Shown here one piece after another: positions 47,093 to 53,823 of a stretch of DNA of 53,823 nt. The notes beneath the pieces were generated by a model. That model saw only the letters and a list, made by a program, of their open reading frames with translations, was not told the DNA's origin and made no database searches. Location: assembly GCA_020725405.1 (NCBI GenBank), contig DYFB01000082.1:1-53823 (forward strand), in the 5' to 3' direction. Source of the DNA: Symbiobacterium sp. (GTDB taxonomy: Bacteria > Bacillota > Sulfobacillia > UBA995 > UBA9673). Position 1 is the first letter of the stretch, and each line of letters opens with the position of its first letter. A program made the translations under genes and the position numbers.

Positions 47093-48180
47093 CGGGGAAG
47101 GGGACGACCGGTGGACCCGGGACCCCCGAGCCGTTCGTGGGCGCGGCGGCGGCGGGGAGGGCCGCCCCGGGCCCGGGTCCGGCCGGGCTCGGGGTTATCG
47201 TAGCTGGCGTGAAGATGACCTCACCGGTGATGACGGCTTCGGGGACGTTCGGCTACGGGCGGGAGTACGCCGGGCTCGTCGACATAGCCAAGCTCGGGGC
47301 GGTGGTGGTGAAGGGCACCTCGCTCGAGCCCTGGACCGGTAACCCTCCTCCGCGGACGGTGGAGACGGCGGCCGGGATGCTCAACTCAATCGGGCTCGAG
47401 AATCCCGGGGTGGAGCACGTCCTGCGTGAGGAGCTGCCCTGGCTCGCCGTTTTCGGCGTTCCCATCATCGTCAACATCGTCGGGCGGACGGTGGATGAGT
47501 ACGCCGAGGTTGCCCGGAGGCTCGAGGGGGCTCCCGGAGTGGCCGCTCTTGAGGCCAACATCTCCTGCCCTAACGTCAAGGAGGGCGGCCTGGCCTTCGG
47601 GGCCGACCCCGGGTCGGCCGCCGCCGTCGTCGAGGCGGTTCGCCGGGCAAGCTCTCTGCCCCTCATCGTCAAGCTGACCCCGAATGTCTCCGACGTGGCC
47701 GCTCTGGCGAGGAGTGTGGTCGACGCCGGAGCCGACGCGGTCTCCCTGATCAACACTCTGGTCGGCATGGCCATCGATGCCGAGACCGGCCGGCCCCTCC
47801 TCCCCCGGGAGACGGGGGGGTTGTCGGGGCCGGCGGTGAAGCCGGTGGCCCTGGCCATGGTCTACCGGGTGGCCCAGGCGGTCGCTGTCCCGGTCATCGG
47901 CATGGGCGGTATCCGGACCGGCCGGGACGCGGTCGAGTTCCTGATGGCCGGGGCCTCGGCCGTGGCCGTCGGAACCGCCGTCTTCATCGATCCGCAGGCG
48001 CCCCTGCGCGTGGCCGAGGAGATTGCCGGCTTCCTCGACCGCCGGGGCCTGCGGCACGTGCGGGACCTCGTCGGCCTGGCCAACGCCCGCTTCGTGGGGC
48101 GGCCCCCGGAACCGTGGACGCCGCCGGCTCCCGGCGCCGGTCCCGCCGACCGCGCCACTCGAGAGGAGGAGTCGCTGTGA
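47089..48180 (+). CDS. pyrD: Dihydroorotate dehydrogenase, class 1B catalytic subunit
   Basis: 363 residues, an FMN barrel enzyme that oxidises dihydroorotate to orotate using PyrK. Motifs: SPVMTASGTFGYG, ALEANISCPNVKEGG with the catalytic Cys typical of class 1B, LPLIVKLTPNVSDV, LSGPAVKPVALAMV and GMGGIRTGRDAVEFLMAGAS. The first 33 residues are Gly/Pro-rich and unusual for the family. The true core begins at GVIVAGVKMTSPV, but GTG 47089 overlaps the pyrK stop, which supports the listed start. The C-terminal tail (PPEPWTPPAPGAG) is also extra. Confidence 0.95.
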   Translation: MTGKGTTGGPGTPEPFVGAAAAGRAAPGPGPAGLGVIVAGVKMTSPVMTASGTFGYGREYAGLVDIAKLGAVVVKGTSLEPWTGNPPPRTVETAAGMLNSIGLENPGVEHVLREELPWLAVFGVPIIVNIVGRTVDEYAEVARRLEGAPGVAALEANISCPNVKEGGLAFGADPGSAAAVVEAVRRASSLPLIVKLTPNVSDVAALARSVVDAGADAVSLINTLVGMAIDAETGRPLLPRETGGLSGPAVKPVALAMVYRVAQAVAVPVIGMGGIRTGRDAVEFLMAGASAVAVGTAVFIDPQAPLRVAEEIAGFLDRRGLRHVRDLVGLANARFVGRPPEPWTPPAPGAGPADRATREEESL

Positions 48181-48974
48181 CGGCGAGAGAACCCGCGCCT
48201 CCGCCACTGGCGGTCGCTCTTGACTTCCCGGAGCCCGGACCAGCCCTGGACCTAGGGTCTCGCCTGGTGGGCCGGGTGGCCTACGTCAAGGTGGGGCTCG
48301 AACTCTACACCGCCGCGGGTCCGGCCGTGGTGACCGCCCTGCGCGAACTCGGACACGAGGTCTTCCTCGACCTCAAGCTCCATGACATACCCAACACGGT
48401 CGCCCGGGCGACGGCGGCGGCGGGCCGGTTGGGGGCGAGTCTTGTCACCGTCCACGCGAGCGGCGGACAGGGCATGCTCGAGGCCGCGAGGGAGGCCGCA
48501 GCCCGGGCGGCCGGGCTCGGCGCGGGTCGGGACGCGCGGCTCAGGGTTCTGGGAGTCACGGTCCTGACCAGCCTCGACCAGGCCGGGCTCGCCGCCACGG
48601 GCGTGGCCGGGCACCTCACCGACCAGGTCCATCGGCTGGCGGCCCTGGCCTCGAGCGCCGGCCTCGACGGGGTTGTCGCCTCGCCGCGAGAGACCGTCCA
48701 GCTCCGGGCTGTCCATCCTCCGCCGTTCCTCATCGTGACTCCCGGGGTGCGGCCCACGTGGGCGGCGGGGACGGGGGACCAGGCGAGGGTGTCCACGCCG
48801 CGCGCGGCCATTCTGGCCGGGGCGGACCTCGTCGTCGTCGGCCGGCCCATCACCTCGGCCGCCGACCCGGCCGCCGCCGCGGAGCGGATCGGGTCGGAGA
48901 TTCTGGCCGCCCTGGCCGAACGCGGCCGCCCGCGGCTGTTCGGGGAGGCCATCGGGAAGGAGAGAGACGGTTGA
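48177..48974 (+). CDS. pyrF: Orotidine 5'-phosphate decarboxylase
   Basis: 265 residues, a TIM-barrel enzyme that converts OMP to UMP. The catalytic charged network is in VFLDLKLHDIPNTV, preceded by AYVKVGLELY. Later segments are LGVTVLTSLDQ, DGVVASPRE, ILVTPGVRP-like FLIVTPGVRPTWA and ADLVVVGRPITSA. GTG 48177 overlaps the pyrD stop (GTGA); the track start at 48114 is inside pyrD. The stop overlaps the pyrE start (TTGA). Confidence 0.96.
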   Translation: MTAREPAPPPLAVALDFPEPGPALDLGSRLVGRVAYVKVGLELYTAAGPAVVTALRELGHEVFLDLKLHDIPNTVARATAAAGRLGASLVTVHASGGQGMLEAAREAAARAAGLGAGRDARLRVLGVTVLTSLDQAGLAATGVAGHLTDQVHRLAALASSAGLDGVVASPRETVQLRAVHPPPFLIVTPGVRPTWAAGTGDQARVSTPRAAILAGADLVVVGRPITSAADPAAAAERIGSEILAALAERGRPRLFGEAIGKERDG

Positions 48975-49582
48975 CCAGGAAGAGACTTACGCCTGAAAGC
49001 GTCCTTGCCCGCCTCCGGGAGGTCGGGGCCATCGCCGACGGGCATTTCCACCTCACCTCCGGAAAGCACAGCCCCGTGTTCGTCCAGTGCTCGAAGGTCC
49101 TGCAGTTCCCGGAGGACGCGACGGCCATAGGGGCCGCTCTGGCGCGCCGGTTCAGGGACGTCGAGGTCTCCCTCGTCGCCGGCCCGGCCATGGGCGGGGT
49201 GATCCTTGCCCACGAGGTGGCCCGGGCTCTCGGTGTCAGGAGCGCCTTCACCGAGAAGCAGAACGGAGCGCAGGTCTTCCGGCGGGGCTTCCGGCTGGGG
49301 CCCGAGGACCGGGTCCTCCTCGTCGAGGACGTTCTCACCACGGGAGGCTCCGTCCTTCGCTCGGCCGCGGCGGTCAAGGCCGCCGGGGCCGCAGTGGTCG
49401 GGGTGGGCCTCATCATCGACCGGACGGCCGGGAAAGCCGCCGAGTGCCTCGGCCTCGGCCCCGACGTCCCCGTTCACGCTCTGGCCTTTCTCGACGCTCC
49501 GGCCTACCTTCCGGAGCACTGCCCGCTCTGCCGGGAAGGACGTCCTCTGGTCCGCCCGAAGGAGCAGGAGCCCGTGGGCTAG
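48971..49582 (+). CDS. pyrE: Orotate phosphoribosyltransferase
   Basis: 203 residues. It joins orotate to PRPP to make OMP. The PRPP loop is VLLVEDVLTTGGSVLRSA; LTSGKHSPVFVQCSK and LVAGPAMGGVILAHEVARALG are orotate/PRPP-site segments. The C-terminal extension PEHCPLCREGRPLVRPKE with a C-x2-C pair is typical of the long (thermophile/Bacillota) PyrE form. TTG 48971 overlaps the pyrF stop (TTGA). Its TAG shares CTAG with the convergent PBP gene, so no intergenic terminator exists at the operon end. Confidence 0.95.
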   Translation: MTRKRLTPESVLARLREVGAIADGHFHLTSGKHSPVFVQCSKVLQFPEDATAIGAALARRFRDVEVSLVAGPAMGGVILAHEVARALGVRSAFTEKQNGAQVFRRGFRLGPEDRVLLVEDVLTTGGSVLRSAAAVKAAGAAVVGVGLIIDRTAGKAAECLGLGPDVPVHALAFLDAPAYLPEHCPLCREGRPLVRPKEQEPVG

Positions 49583-51483
49583 TCCGGCTCGGGGTTCTCC
49601 CGGCTGAGGAGCCAGGCCTCGATGACCGCCCTGGCCACCGGAGCCGCCGAGCCGGCGCCGCTTCCGCCCTGCTCGACGACGACGGCGATGGCTAGGCGGG
49701 GGTCGCCGTAGGGGACGAAGCAGATGAACCAGCCGTCGTCGTCCTCGCCGGATCCCGTCCTCTCGTGGGTCCCGGTCTTCCCGGCGACGCTGACCCCCCA
49801 CCGGGCCTCGAAGGCCGGTCCGAAAACCGACGCGGCCGTTCCCCGGACGGGCGAGGTTCCCATGGCCGCGCCGCGCATGGCCTCCCTGACGGCGAGCAGG
49901 GTCCCGGGCGACAGGCCGAGCTCGCCGGCGACCTCCGGCTTGGCCCGGACGAGGGTGAGACCGTCCCGGTCCAGAACCTCGTCGATGACGTAAGGGCGGT
50001 AGAGCGTCCCTCCGTTGGCCAGGGCCGCGGTGAGGAGGGCCAGGTGGAGCGGGGTGTGGGCGTGGAGACCCTCGCCGATGGCCGCGTCCATGACCTCGGC
50101 CGGCCAGAAGGTCGGGTCGTCCGGGAAGGCGGCGGCCTTCGCCTCCGGGCCGGGGACAGTCCCGGCCGGGTCTCCGTCAGCCACCGGCCCGGAGCGGCCC
50201 GGTCCGAGGGCTCCCCGCGGAGCGTAGAGGTCGAGCCCGACCGGCCGGCCGAGACCGAAGCGGCGGGCCATGCTGGCCAGCCGGTCTATTCCCAGCCTCA
50301 GGCCCATCTCGTAGAAGTAGACGTTGCAGGAGACCATCAGGGCCTCCCGGAGCCTCACCCGGCCGTGTCCTCCCGGCTTCCAGCAGCGCTTCGGGATGCG
50401 GGGGTGGGTCCCGGTGTCGACCACGGCCTCCCCGGTCGTCGTCACCCCGGCCTCGAGGGCGGCGGCCGCGGTGACGACCTTGAAGGCCGACCCGGGGGCG
50501 TAGAGCCCCCGGGAGACCCGGTCGAGAAAGGGACTCGATGGGTCGCGGTAGAGCCCCGCCGCCTCGGACCGTGGGCCGGGCAGGACGAGAAGGTTCGGGT
50601 CGAAGGACGGCTGGCTCACGAGGGCCAGGACCGCGCCTGTCCGCGGGTCGAGGACGACGACGGCTCCGCCCGGACGCGCCCCGCCGCTGGTCTCTGAAGG
50701 GCCCCCGAGCCGGGTCAGGGCGGCGCTGAGGCTTTCGTAGGCGGCTCTTTGGAGGACCGCGTCCAGGGTGAGCCGGACGTCGAGTCCCGGCTCGCCCTCC
50801 TGGGTGAGAAGGACCGTCGTGGAGTGTCCCGCGGCGTCGACCTCGTGCACCGTGCGGCCGGCCCGGCCGCGGAGAAGCCAGTCGCAGGCGGCCTCGACGC
50901 CGGTGACGCCGCGGAGGTCGCCGGGGCGGTAGAGATCGGGGTAGGTGAAGACATCCCGGGCCGAGACCTCCCCGAGGTAGCCGACGACGTGAGCGGCGAC
51001 CGGTCCCAGGGGGTACTCGCGCACCGGTTCCCAACCCAGGCTGAGGCCGCTGAGCTCGGGCTCCCTCTCGGCCAGCCTGGTGTAGGTCCGGGGGTCGAGG
51101 TCGGGGAGGACGTAGGCGGCCGGGAAGACCCGGTATTCCAGGCTCTGGAGGGCTCGGTGGAGCCCCGGGTCGTCGGGCCCGAAGAGGAGGGCGAGCCGGG
51201 TGAGGGCCTCGCCCGGCTGGAAAGCTTCCCCCGGTTGGAGGTAGGCCGTCAGGGAGACGCGGTCGGCGGCCAGGACCACACCGCGCCGGTCGAGGATGCG
51301 CCCGCGCGGGACGGGTGTGAGGACCTCGCGCACCGCGTTCTCGCGAGCGAGGGCGGTATAGGCCTCCCCGAGGAAGACCTGGAGCTGGACCAGGCGAAGG
51401 ATGAGGGCCAGGAAGGCGGCGGCGACGCAGAGGAAAAGGACGTCCAGCCGAGCCGGAGGGGGCTTTCGGAGCACCGTCGTCAC
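49579..51483 (-). CDS. Class B penicillin-binding protein (PBP2/SpoVD-like D,D-transpeptidase)
   Basis: 634 residues. An N-terminal transmembrane helix (about residues 14-35) is followed by the dimerisation/pedestal region (PRGRILDRRGVVLAADRV, PVAAHVVGYLGEV, GVTGVEAACDWLLRG). The transpeptidase domain carries the three active-site motifs: YAPGSAFKVV (Ser-x-x-Lys), VSCNVYF (Ser-x-Asn) and VAGKTGTHE (Lys-Thr-Gly). It cross-links peptidoglycan in elongation or spore-wall synthesis. A Pro/Gly-rich low-complexity insert follows YAPRGALGPG. GTG 51483 is the longest start; GTG 51474 has a better Shine-Dalgarno (AGGTG). It is divergent from the two-component genes. Confidence 0.93.
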   Translation of the reverse strand: MTTVLRKPPPARLDVLFLCVAAAFLALILRLVQLQVFLGEAYTALARENAVREVLTPVPRGRILDRRGVVLAADRVSLTAYLQPGEAFQPGEALTRLALLFGPDDPGLHRALQSLEYRVFPAAYVLPDLDPRTYTRLAEREPELSGLSLGWEPVREYPLGPVAAHVVGYLGEVSARDVFTYPDLYRPGDLRGVTGVEAACDWLLRGRAGRTVHEVDAAGHSTTVLLTQEGEPGLDVRLTLDAVLQRAAYESLSAALTRLGGPSETSGGARPGGAVVVLDPRTGAVLALVSQPSFDPNLLVLPGPRSEAAGLYRDPSSPFLDRVSRGLYAPGSAFKVVTAAAALEAGVTTTGEAVVDTGTHPRIPKRCWKPGGHGRVRLREALMVSCNVYFYEMGLRLGIDRLASMARRFGLGRPVGLDLYAPRGALGPGRSGPVADGDPAGTVPGPEAKAAAFPDDPTFWPAEVMDAAIGEGLHAHTPLHLALLTAALANGGTLYRPYVIDEVLDRDGLTLVRAKPEVAGELGLSPGTLLAVREAMRGAAMGTSPVRGTAASVFGPAFEARWGVSVAGKTGTHERTGSGEDDDGWFICFVPYGDPRLAIAVVVEQGGSGAGSAAPVARAVIEAWLLSRENPEPD

Positions 51484-51542
51484 CTACCCGGGATATAGCT
51501 ATTCAGCCGGGACCGGCGTCTGGACGTCGCCCGGGGCCCGGC

Positions 51543-51582
51543 AGGAAGGCGAGGGGCGCGGGAGGAAGGCGAGGGGCGCGGG
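51543..51582 (+). repeat. 20-bp direct repeat, two copies, upstream of the response regulator
   Basis: aggaaggcgaggggcgcggg occurs at 51543-51562 and again at 51563-51582, in the 117-bp space between the divergent PBP gene and the response regulator. Each copy contains a Shine-Dalgarno-like AGGAAGG. Confidence 0.75.
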
Positions 51583-51600
51583 AGGAACAGTACGGGGGAC

Positions 51601-52455
51601 ATGAGTCGGAAAATCCTTGTGGTCGACGACGAGGCGAACATCCGCGAGCTTATCTGCCTCTACCTCAGGCAGGCCGGTTTCGAGCCGGTGGAGGCGGAGA
51701 GCGGCCGGGTGGCTCTGGAGCTCCACCGCAGCGAGTCACCTGACCTGGTCATTCTCGACCTGATGCTCCCGGAGCGCGACGGGTGGGAGGTCTGCCGGGA
51801 GATACGGGCCTCGGCCGACACCCCGATCATCATGCTCACGGCCCGCGATGCGGAAACCGAGAAGCTCCTCGGCTTTGCCCTCGGAGCCGACGACTATGTA
51901 ACCAAGCCCTTCGAGCCGAGGGAGCTCGTCGCCCGGGTCCGGGCGGTGCTTCGGCGCGTGGTCCCTCGAGCGGCCGGCGCCGGCGCCGAGACCGGGACCG
52001 CAGCCCGGGGACCGGGCGCGGTCCCGGGCGGCGGACGCTCGGTCGGAGGGGAGACCCCCGGCCCCGGCAGGGCTCCTTCCCCGTCGGGGTCGGCCGCGGC
52101 GGGCCAGCCGGAGGTCGAGAGGGTCCCGCCCATCTTCGATTTCGGGTCCTTCCGCCTGAACCGCCTCAGCCGCGAGCTCGAGGTGAAGGGGAGGGTGGTG
52201 AACTGCCCGGCCAAGGAGTTCGACCTCCTCTGGCTCCTGGCCGCCCACCCCGGCCGCGTTTTCAGCCGCGAGGAACTCCTGCGGCGGGTTTGGGGGTACG
52301 ACTACTTCGGCGACCTCCGCACCGTGGACGTCCATGTGCGCCGGATACGCCAGAAGATCGAGCCGCGCCCCGATCAGCCGCGGTACATCCAGACGGTGTG
52401 GGGGATAGGCTACAAGTTCAAGCCGGCCCGGGATGACCGGGACGGTGAGGGGTAG
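51601..52455 (+). CDS. OmpR/PhoB-family response regulator with long interdomain linker
   Basis: 284 residues. The receiver domain (1-118) has Asp9/Asp10 (VVDDE), phospho-acceptor Asp53 (LVILDLMLPE), Thr (MLTARD) and Lys (YVTKPF). The C-terminal winged helix (about 180-278) shows FDLLWLLAAHPGRVFSREELLRRVWGYDYFGDLRTVDVHVRRIRQKI. Between them lies an unusual 55-60 residue Gly/Ala/Pro/Ser-rich linker (AAGAGAETGTAARGPGAVPG); family linkers are normally short. ATG 51601 is 2-3 nt after a G-run and 15 nt after GGGAGG. It is followed 4 nt later by a histidine kinase. The signal and targets are unknown. Confidence 0.93.
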   Translation: MSRKILVVDDEANIRELICLYLRQAGFEPVEAESGRVALELHRSESPDLVILDLMLPERDGWEVCREIRASADTPIIMLTARDAETEKLLGFALGADDYVTKPFEPRELVARVRAVLRRVVPRAAGAGAETGTAARGPGAVPGGGRSVGGETPGPGRAPSPSGSAAAGQPEVERVPPIFDFGSFRLNRLSRELEVKGRVVNCPAKEFDLLWLLAAHPGRVFSREELLRRVWGYDYFGDLRTVDVHVRRIRQKIEPRPDQPRYIQTVWGIGYKFKPARDDRDGEG

Positions 52456-52459
52456 TCCA

Positions 52460-53823
52460 TTGTCGATCCGGGAGCGCCTGGTCGCCAGCCACTTCGTCCT
52501 CGTTCTGGCTGTGGTCCTGCTCATCGGGCTTGTCTCGTTGGGTCTCGTCCGCGGCTTCATCCTCCGCTCCGCCACGGCCACCCTCACCGAGCAGGCCGAG
52601 CAAATCGCCGGGGTCCTTGACCGGCGCGTCTTCCTTCCGGACGACCGTGCGGGCCTACCGGCAGCGGGAGCTCTGGTCCGGATTATGAGCCAGCTCACGG
52701 GGGCCGACGTTCTGGTCCTGACTTCCACCGGGCGGGTGCTGGTGACTTCGGAGCGTCTTCGACCGCTCCTCGGAGGCGTCTTTCTCGCCGACCGGGTGGC
52801 CGACGCCCTGGAGGAGGGAAGGACCGTCTCCGAGACGTTCAGAGACCCGCTCGGCCGGCTCTCGGTCATCGTCGTCAGCCCGCTCCCCGGCGATCCAGGC
52901 GCGGCGGGGACGGCCGGGGCCGTGGCCCTGGTCAAACCGGTCGTCGAGGTCGGGCGGACCCTCGAGCGGCTTCTCGTCCTCTTCACCGCCGCCTCGCTCG
53001 CCGGTCTGGTGCTGTCGCTGGTCGTCAGTCTGCTGCTCGCCCGCACCCTGACCCGCCCCCTCCGGGCTCTGGAGACGGCCGCCACCAGGGTGGCGGCGGG
53101 CGACTTCGAGCACCGGGTGCCGGTCACAGCGGACGAGCTCGGCCGGGTTGCGGCCGCCTTCAACTCCATGGCCGCCCGCTTGGGTCAGCTGCAGCGGGAG
53201 CGCCAGGAGCTCTACGCCAGCGTCTCCCACGAGCTCCGGACCCCGGTCACGTCCATCAAGGGGTTCGCCCAGGCCGTCCAGGACGGGGTCGGCAGCCCCG
53301 AGGACAAGAAACGTCACCTGGCCATCATCCAGGAGGAGGCGGCAAGGCTCGAGCGGCTTGTGACCGATCTCTTCCAGCTCTCCCGGCTGGAGGCCGGACA
53401 GGTCAGCTTCGAGTGGACGAACGTGGACCTCTCCGCGCTGGTCACCCGGGCGGTTTCCAAGTTCGGGCCGCGGGCCGAGGACGGCGGGGTCGCGCTCGTC
53501 CTTGAGGGCGCTCGTCCGGAGCAGAGCCCCGGACCGCTCGTCAGGGGCGACCCGGACCGGCTTGAGCAGGTCCTGGCGAACCTCCTAGAGAACGCTCTCC
53601 GGTTTACCCCCCGGGGGGGGCGGGTCACCGTAAGACTCGAGCGCGAGCCGGGACCCAGGGAGGTCGTCGTCTCGGTCGAGGACACCGGGCCGGGCATACC
53701 GCCCGAAGATCTTGAGCGGGTCTTCGACCGCTTCTACACCGTGGATCGGTCGCGGGCGCGGCGGAAGGCGGGCACCGGGCTGGGGCTGGCCATAGCCAGG
53801 GAGATCGTCGAGGCCCACGGGGG
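52460..53823 (+). CDS. Membrane histidine kinase (3' end cut by window)
   Basis: This gene is not in the ORF track because it runs off the window. From TTG 52460 the frame gives 454 residues: a transmembrane helix (about 10-30), an extracytoplasmic sensor of about 140 residues, a second helix (172-192) and a HAMP domain (TRPLRALETAATRVAAGDFEHRV). The HisKA domain follows with His257 in SVSHELRTPVTSIKGF, then the HATPase part with N-box NLLENALRFTP, G1 DTGPGIP, F-box FDRFYTVD and G2 GTGLGLAIA. The sequence ends near AREIVEAHG. Together with the response regulator 4 nt upstream it forms a two-component pair that may control envelope functions. Confidence 0.95.
   Translation, partial: MSIRERLVASHFVLVLAVVLLIGLVSLGLVRGFILRSATATLTEQAEQIAGVLDRRVFLPDDRAGLPAAGALVRIMSQLTGADVLVLTSTGRVLVTSERLRPLLGGVFLADRVADALEEGRTVSETFRDPLGRLSVIVVSPLPGDPGAAGTAGAVALVKPVVEVGRTLERLLVLFTAASLAGLVLSLVVSLLLARTLTRPLRALETAATRVAAGDFEHRVPVTADELGRVAAAFNSMAARLGQLQRERQELYASVSHELRTPVTSIKGFAQAVQDGVGSPEDKKRHLAIIQEEAARLERLVTDLFQLSRLEAGQVSFEWTNVDLSALVTRAVSKFGPRAEDGGVALVLEGARPEQSPGPLVRGDPDRLEQVLANLLENALRFTPRGGRVTVRLEREPGPREVVVSVEDTGPGIPPEDLERVFDRFYTVDRSRARRKAGTGLGLAIAREIVEAHG

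Noticed and set aside
48305-49801. 498-aa minus-strand ORF across pyrF and pyrE
   Set aside because: Antisense to two enzymes with full catalytic motifs; shadow ORF.
51736-53169. 477-aa minus-strand ORF opposite the two-component genes
   Set aside because: Antisense to receiver, winged-helix and kinase domains with intact motifs; Arg/Ser/Thr-rich product.

Overview
The window is about 70% GC and densely coded. It reads as a chromosomal segment of a high-GC, endospore-forming Bacillota lineage, in the range of Symbiobacteriia, Thermaerobacteria or Limnochordia; the exact taxon cannot be fixed by eye. The reasons are the sporulation genes (spoIIGA, sigE, sigG, spoIIR, a ymxH-type gene, yteA), the classic Bacillota order ftsZ - spoIIGA - sigE - sigG ... 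pgeF - yggS - yggT - divIVA ... lspA - rluD ... pyrR - pyrB ... pyrE, frequent GTG/TTG starts, and long false antisense ORFs caused by high GC. No tRNA, rRNA, IS element, prophage or CRISPR array was recognised.

Layout. 1-4730: the C-terminus of FtsZ, then the mother-cell sigma module spoIIGA-sigE, the forespore factor sigG and spoIIR. The protease, its pro-sigma substrate and the intercompartment signal are therefore encoded side by side. 4869-10576: two secreted proteins on the minus strand (an HtrA-type protease and a multi-PPC protein, both with copper-amine-oxidase-N-like domains), divergent from an ECF sigma / zinc-finger anti-sigma pair that has a matching ECF promoter. 10713-16185: ymxH-like gene, nrdR, an intein-containing B12-dependent ribonucleotide reductase (nrdJ) and a NicO-like metal transporter; tandem NrdR boxes overlap the nrdR promoter. 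16294-26329: a lone 4-hydroxybutyryl-CoA dehydratase-like gene, then the ylm/div cluster (pgeF, a HlyD-like gene, yggS, yggT, divIVA, a DUF167 gene), a FemX-like gene, a DUF5665 gene, yteA, lspA and rluD.

26288-42671 is a mixed accessory stretch with frequent strand switches: OsmC, a lipid kinase, a helical unknown, a GH31 glucosidase, a PH-like unknown plus a zinc-ribbon protein, an SCP2-cupin fusion, NfeD-SPFH, a subtilase, CcdA, an L,D-transpeptidase, a GNAT, a membrane-anchored NodB deacetylase and a beta-lactamase-fold lipoprotein. 42835-49582 is the pyrimidine operon pyrR-B-C-K-D-F-E, with two PyrR attenuators, genes chained by 4-nt overlaps, and no pyrP or carAB. 49579-53823 holds a class B PBP (minus strand) divergent from an OmpR-type response regulator and its histidine kinase, which runs off the window end.

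Recurring peculiarities are short GC-rich tandem repeats in many spacers, convergent gene pairs whose stop codons share CTAG/CTAA, and two minicistrons that end on the start codons of divIVA and the DUF167 gene. Two real genes, the ftsZ tail and the histidine kinase, are absent from the ORF track because the window edges cut them.
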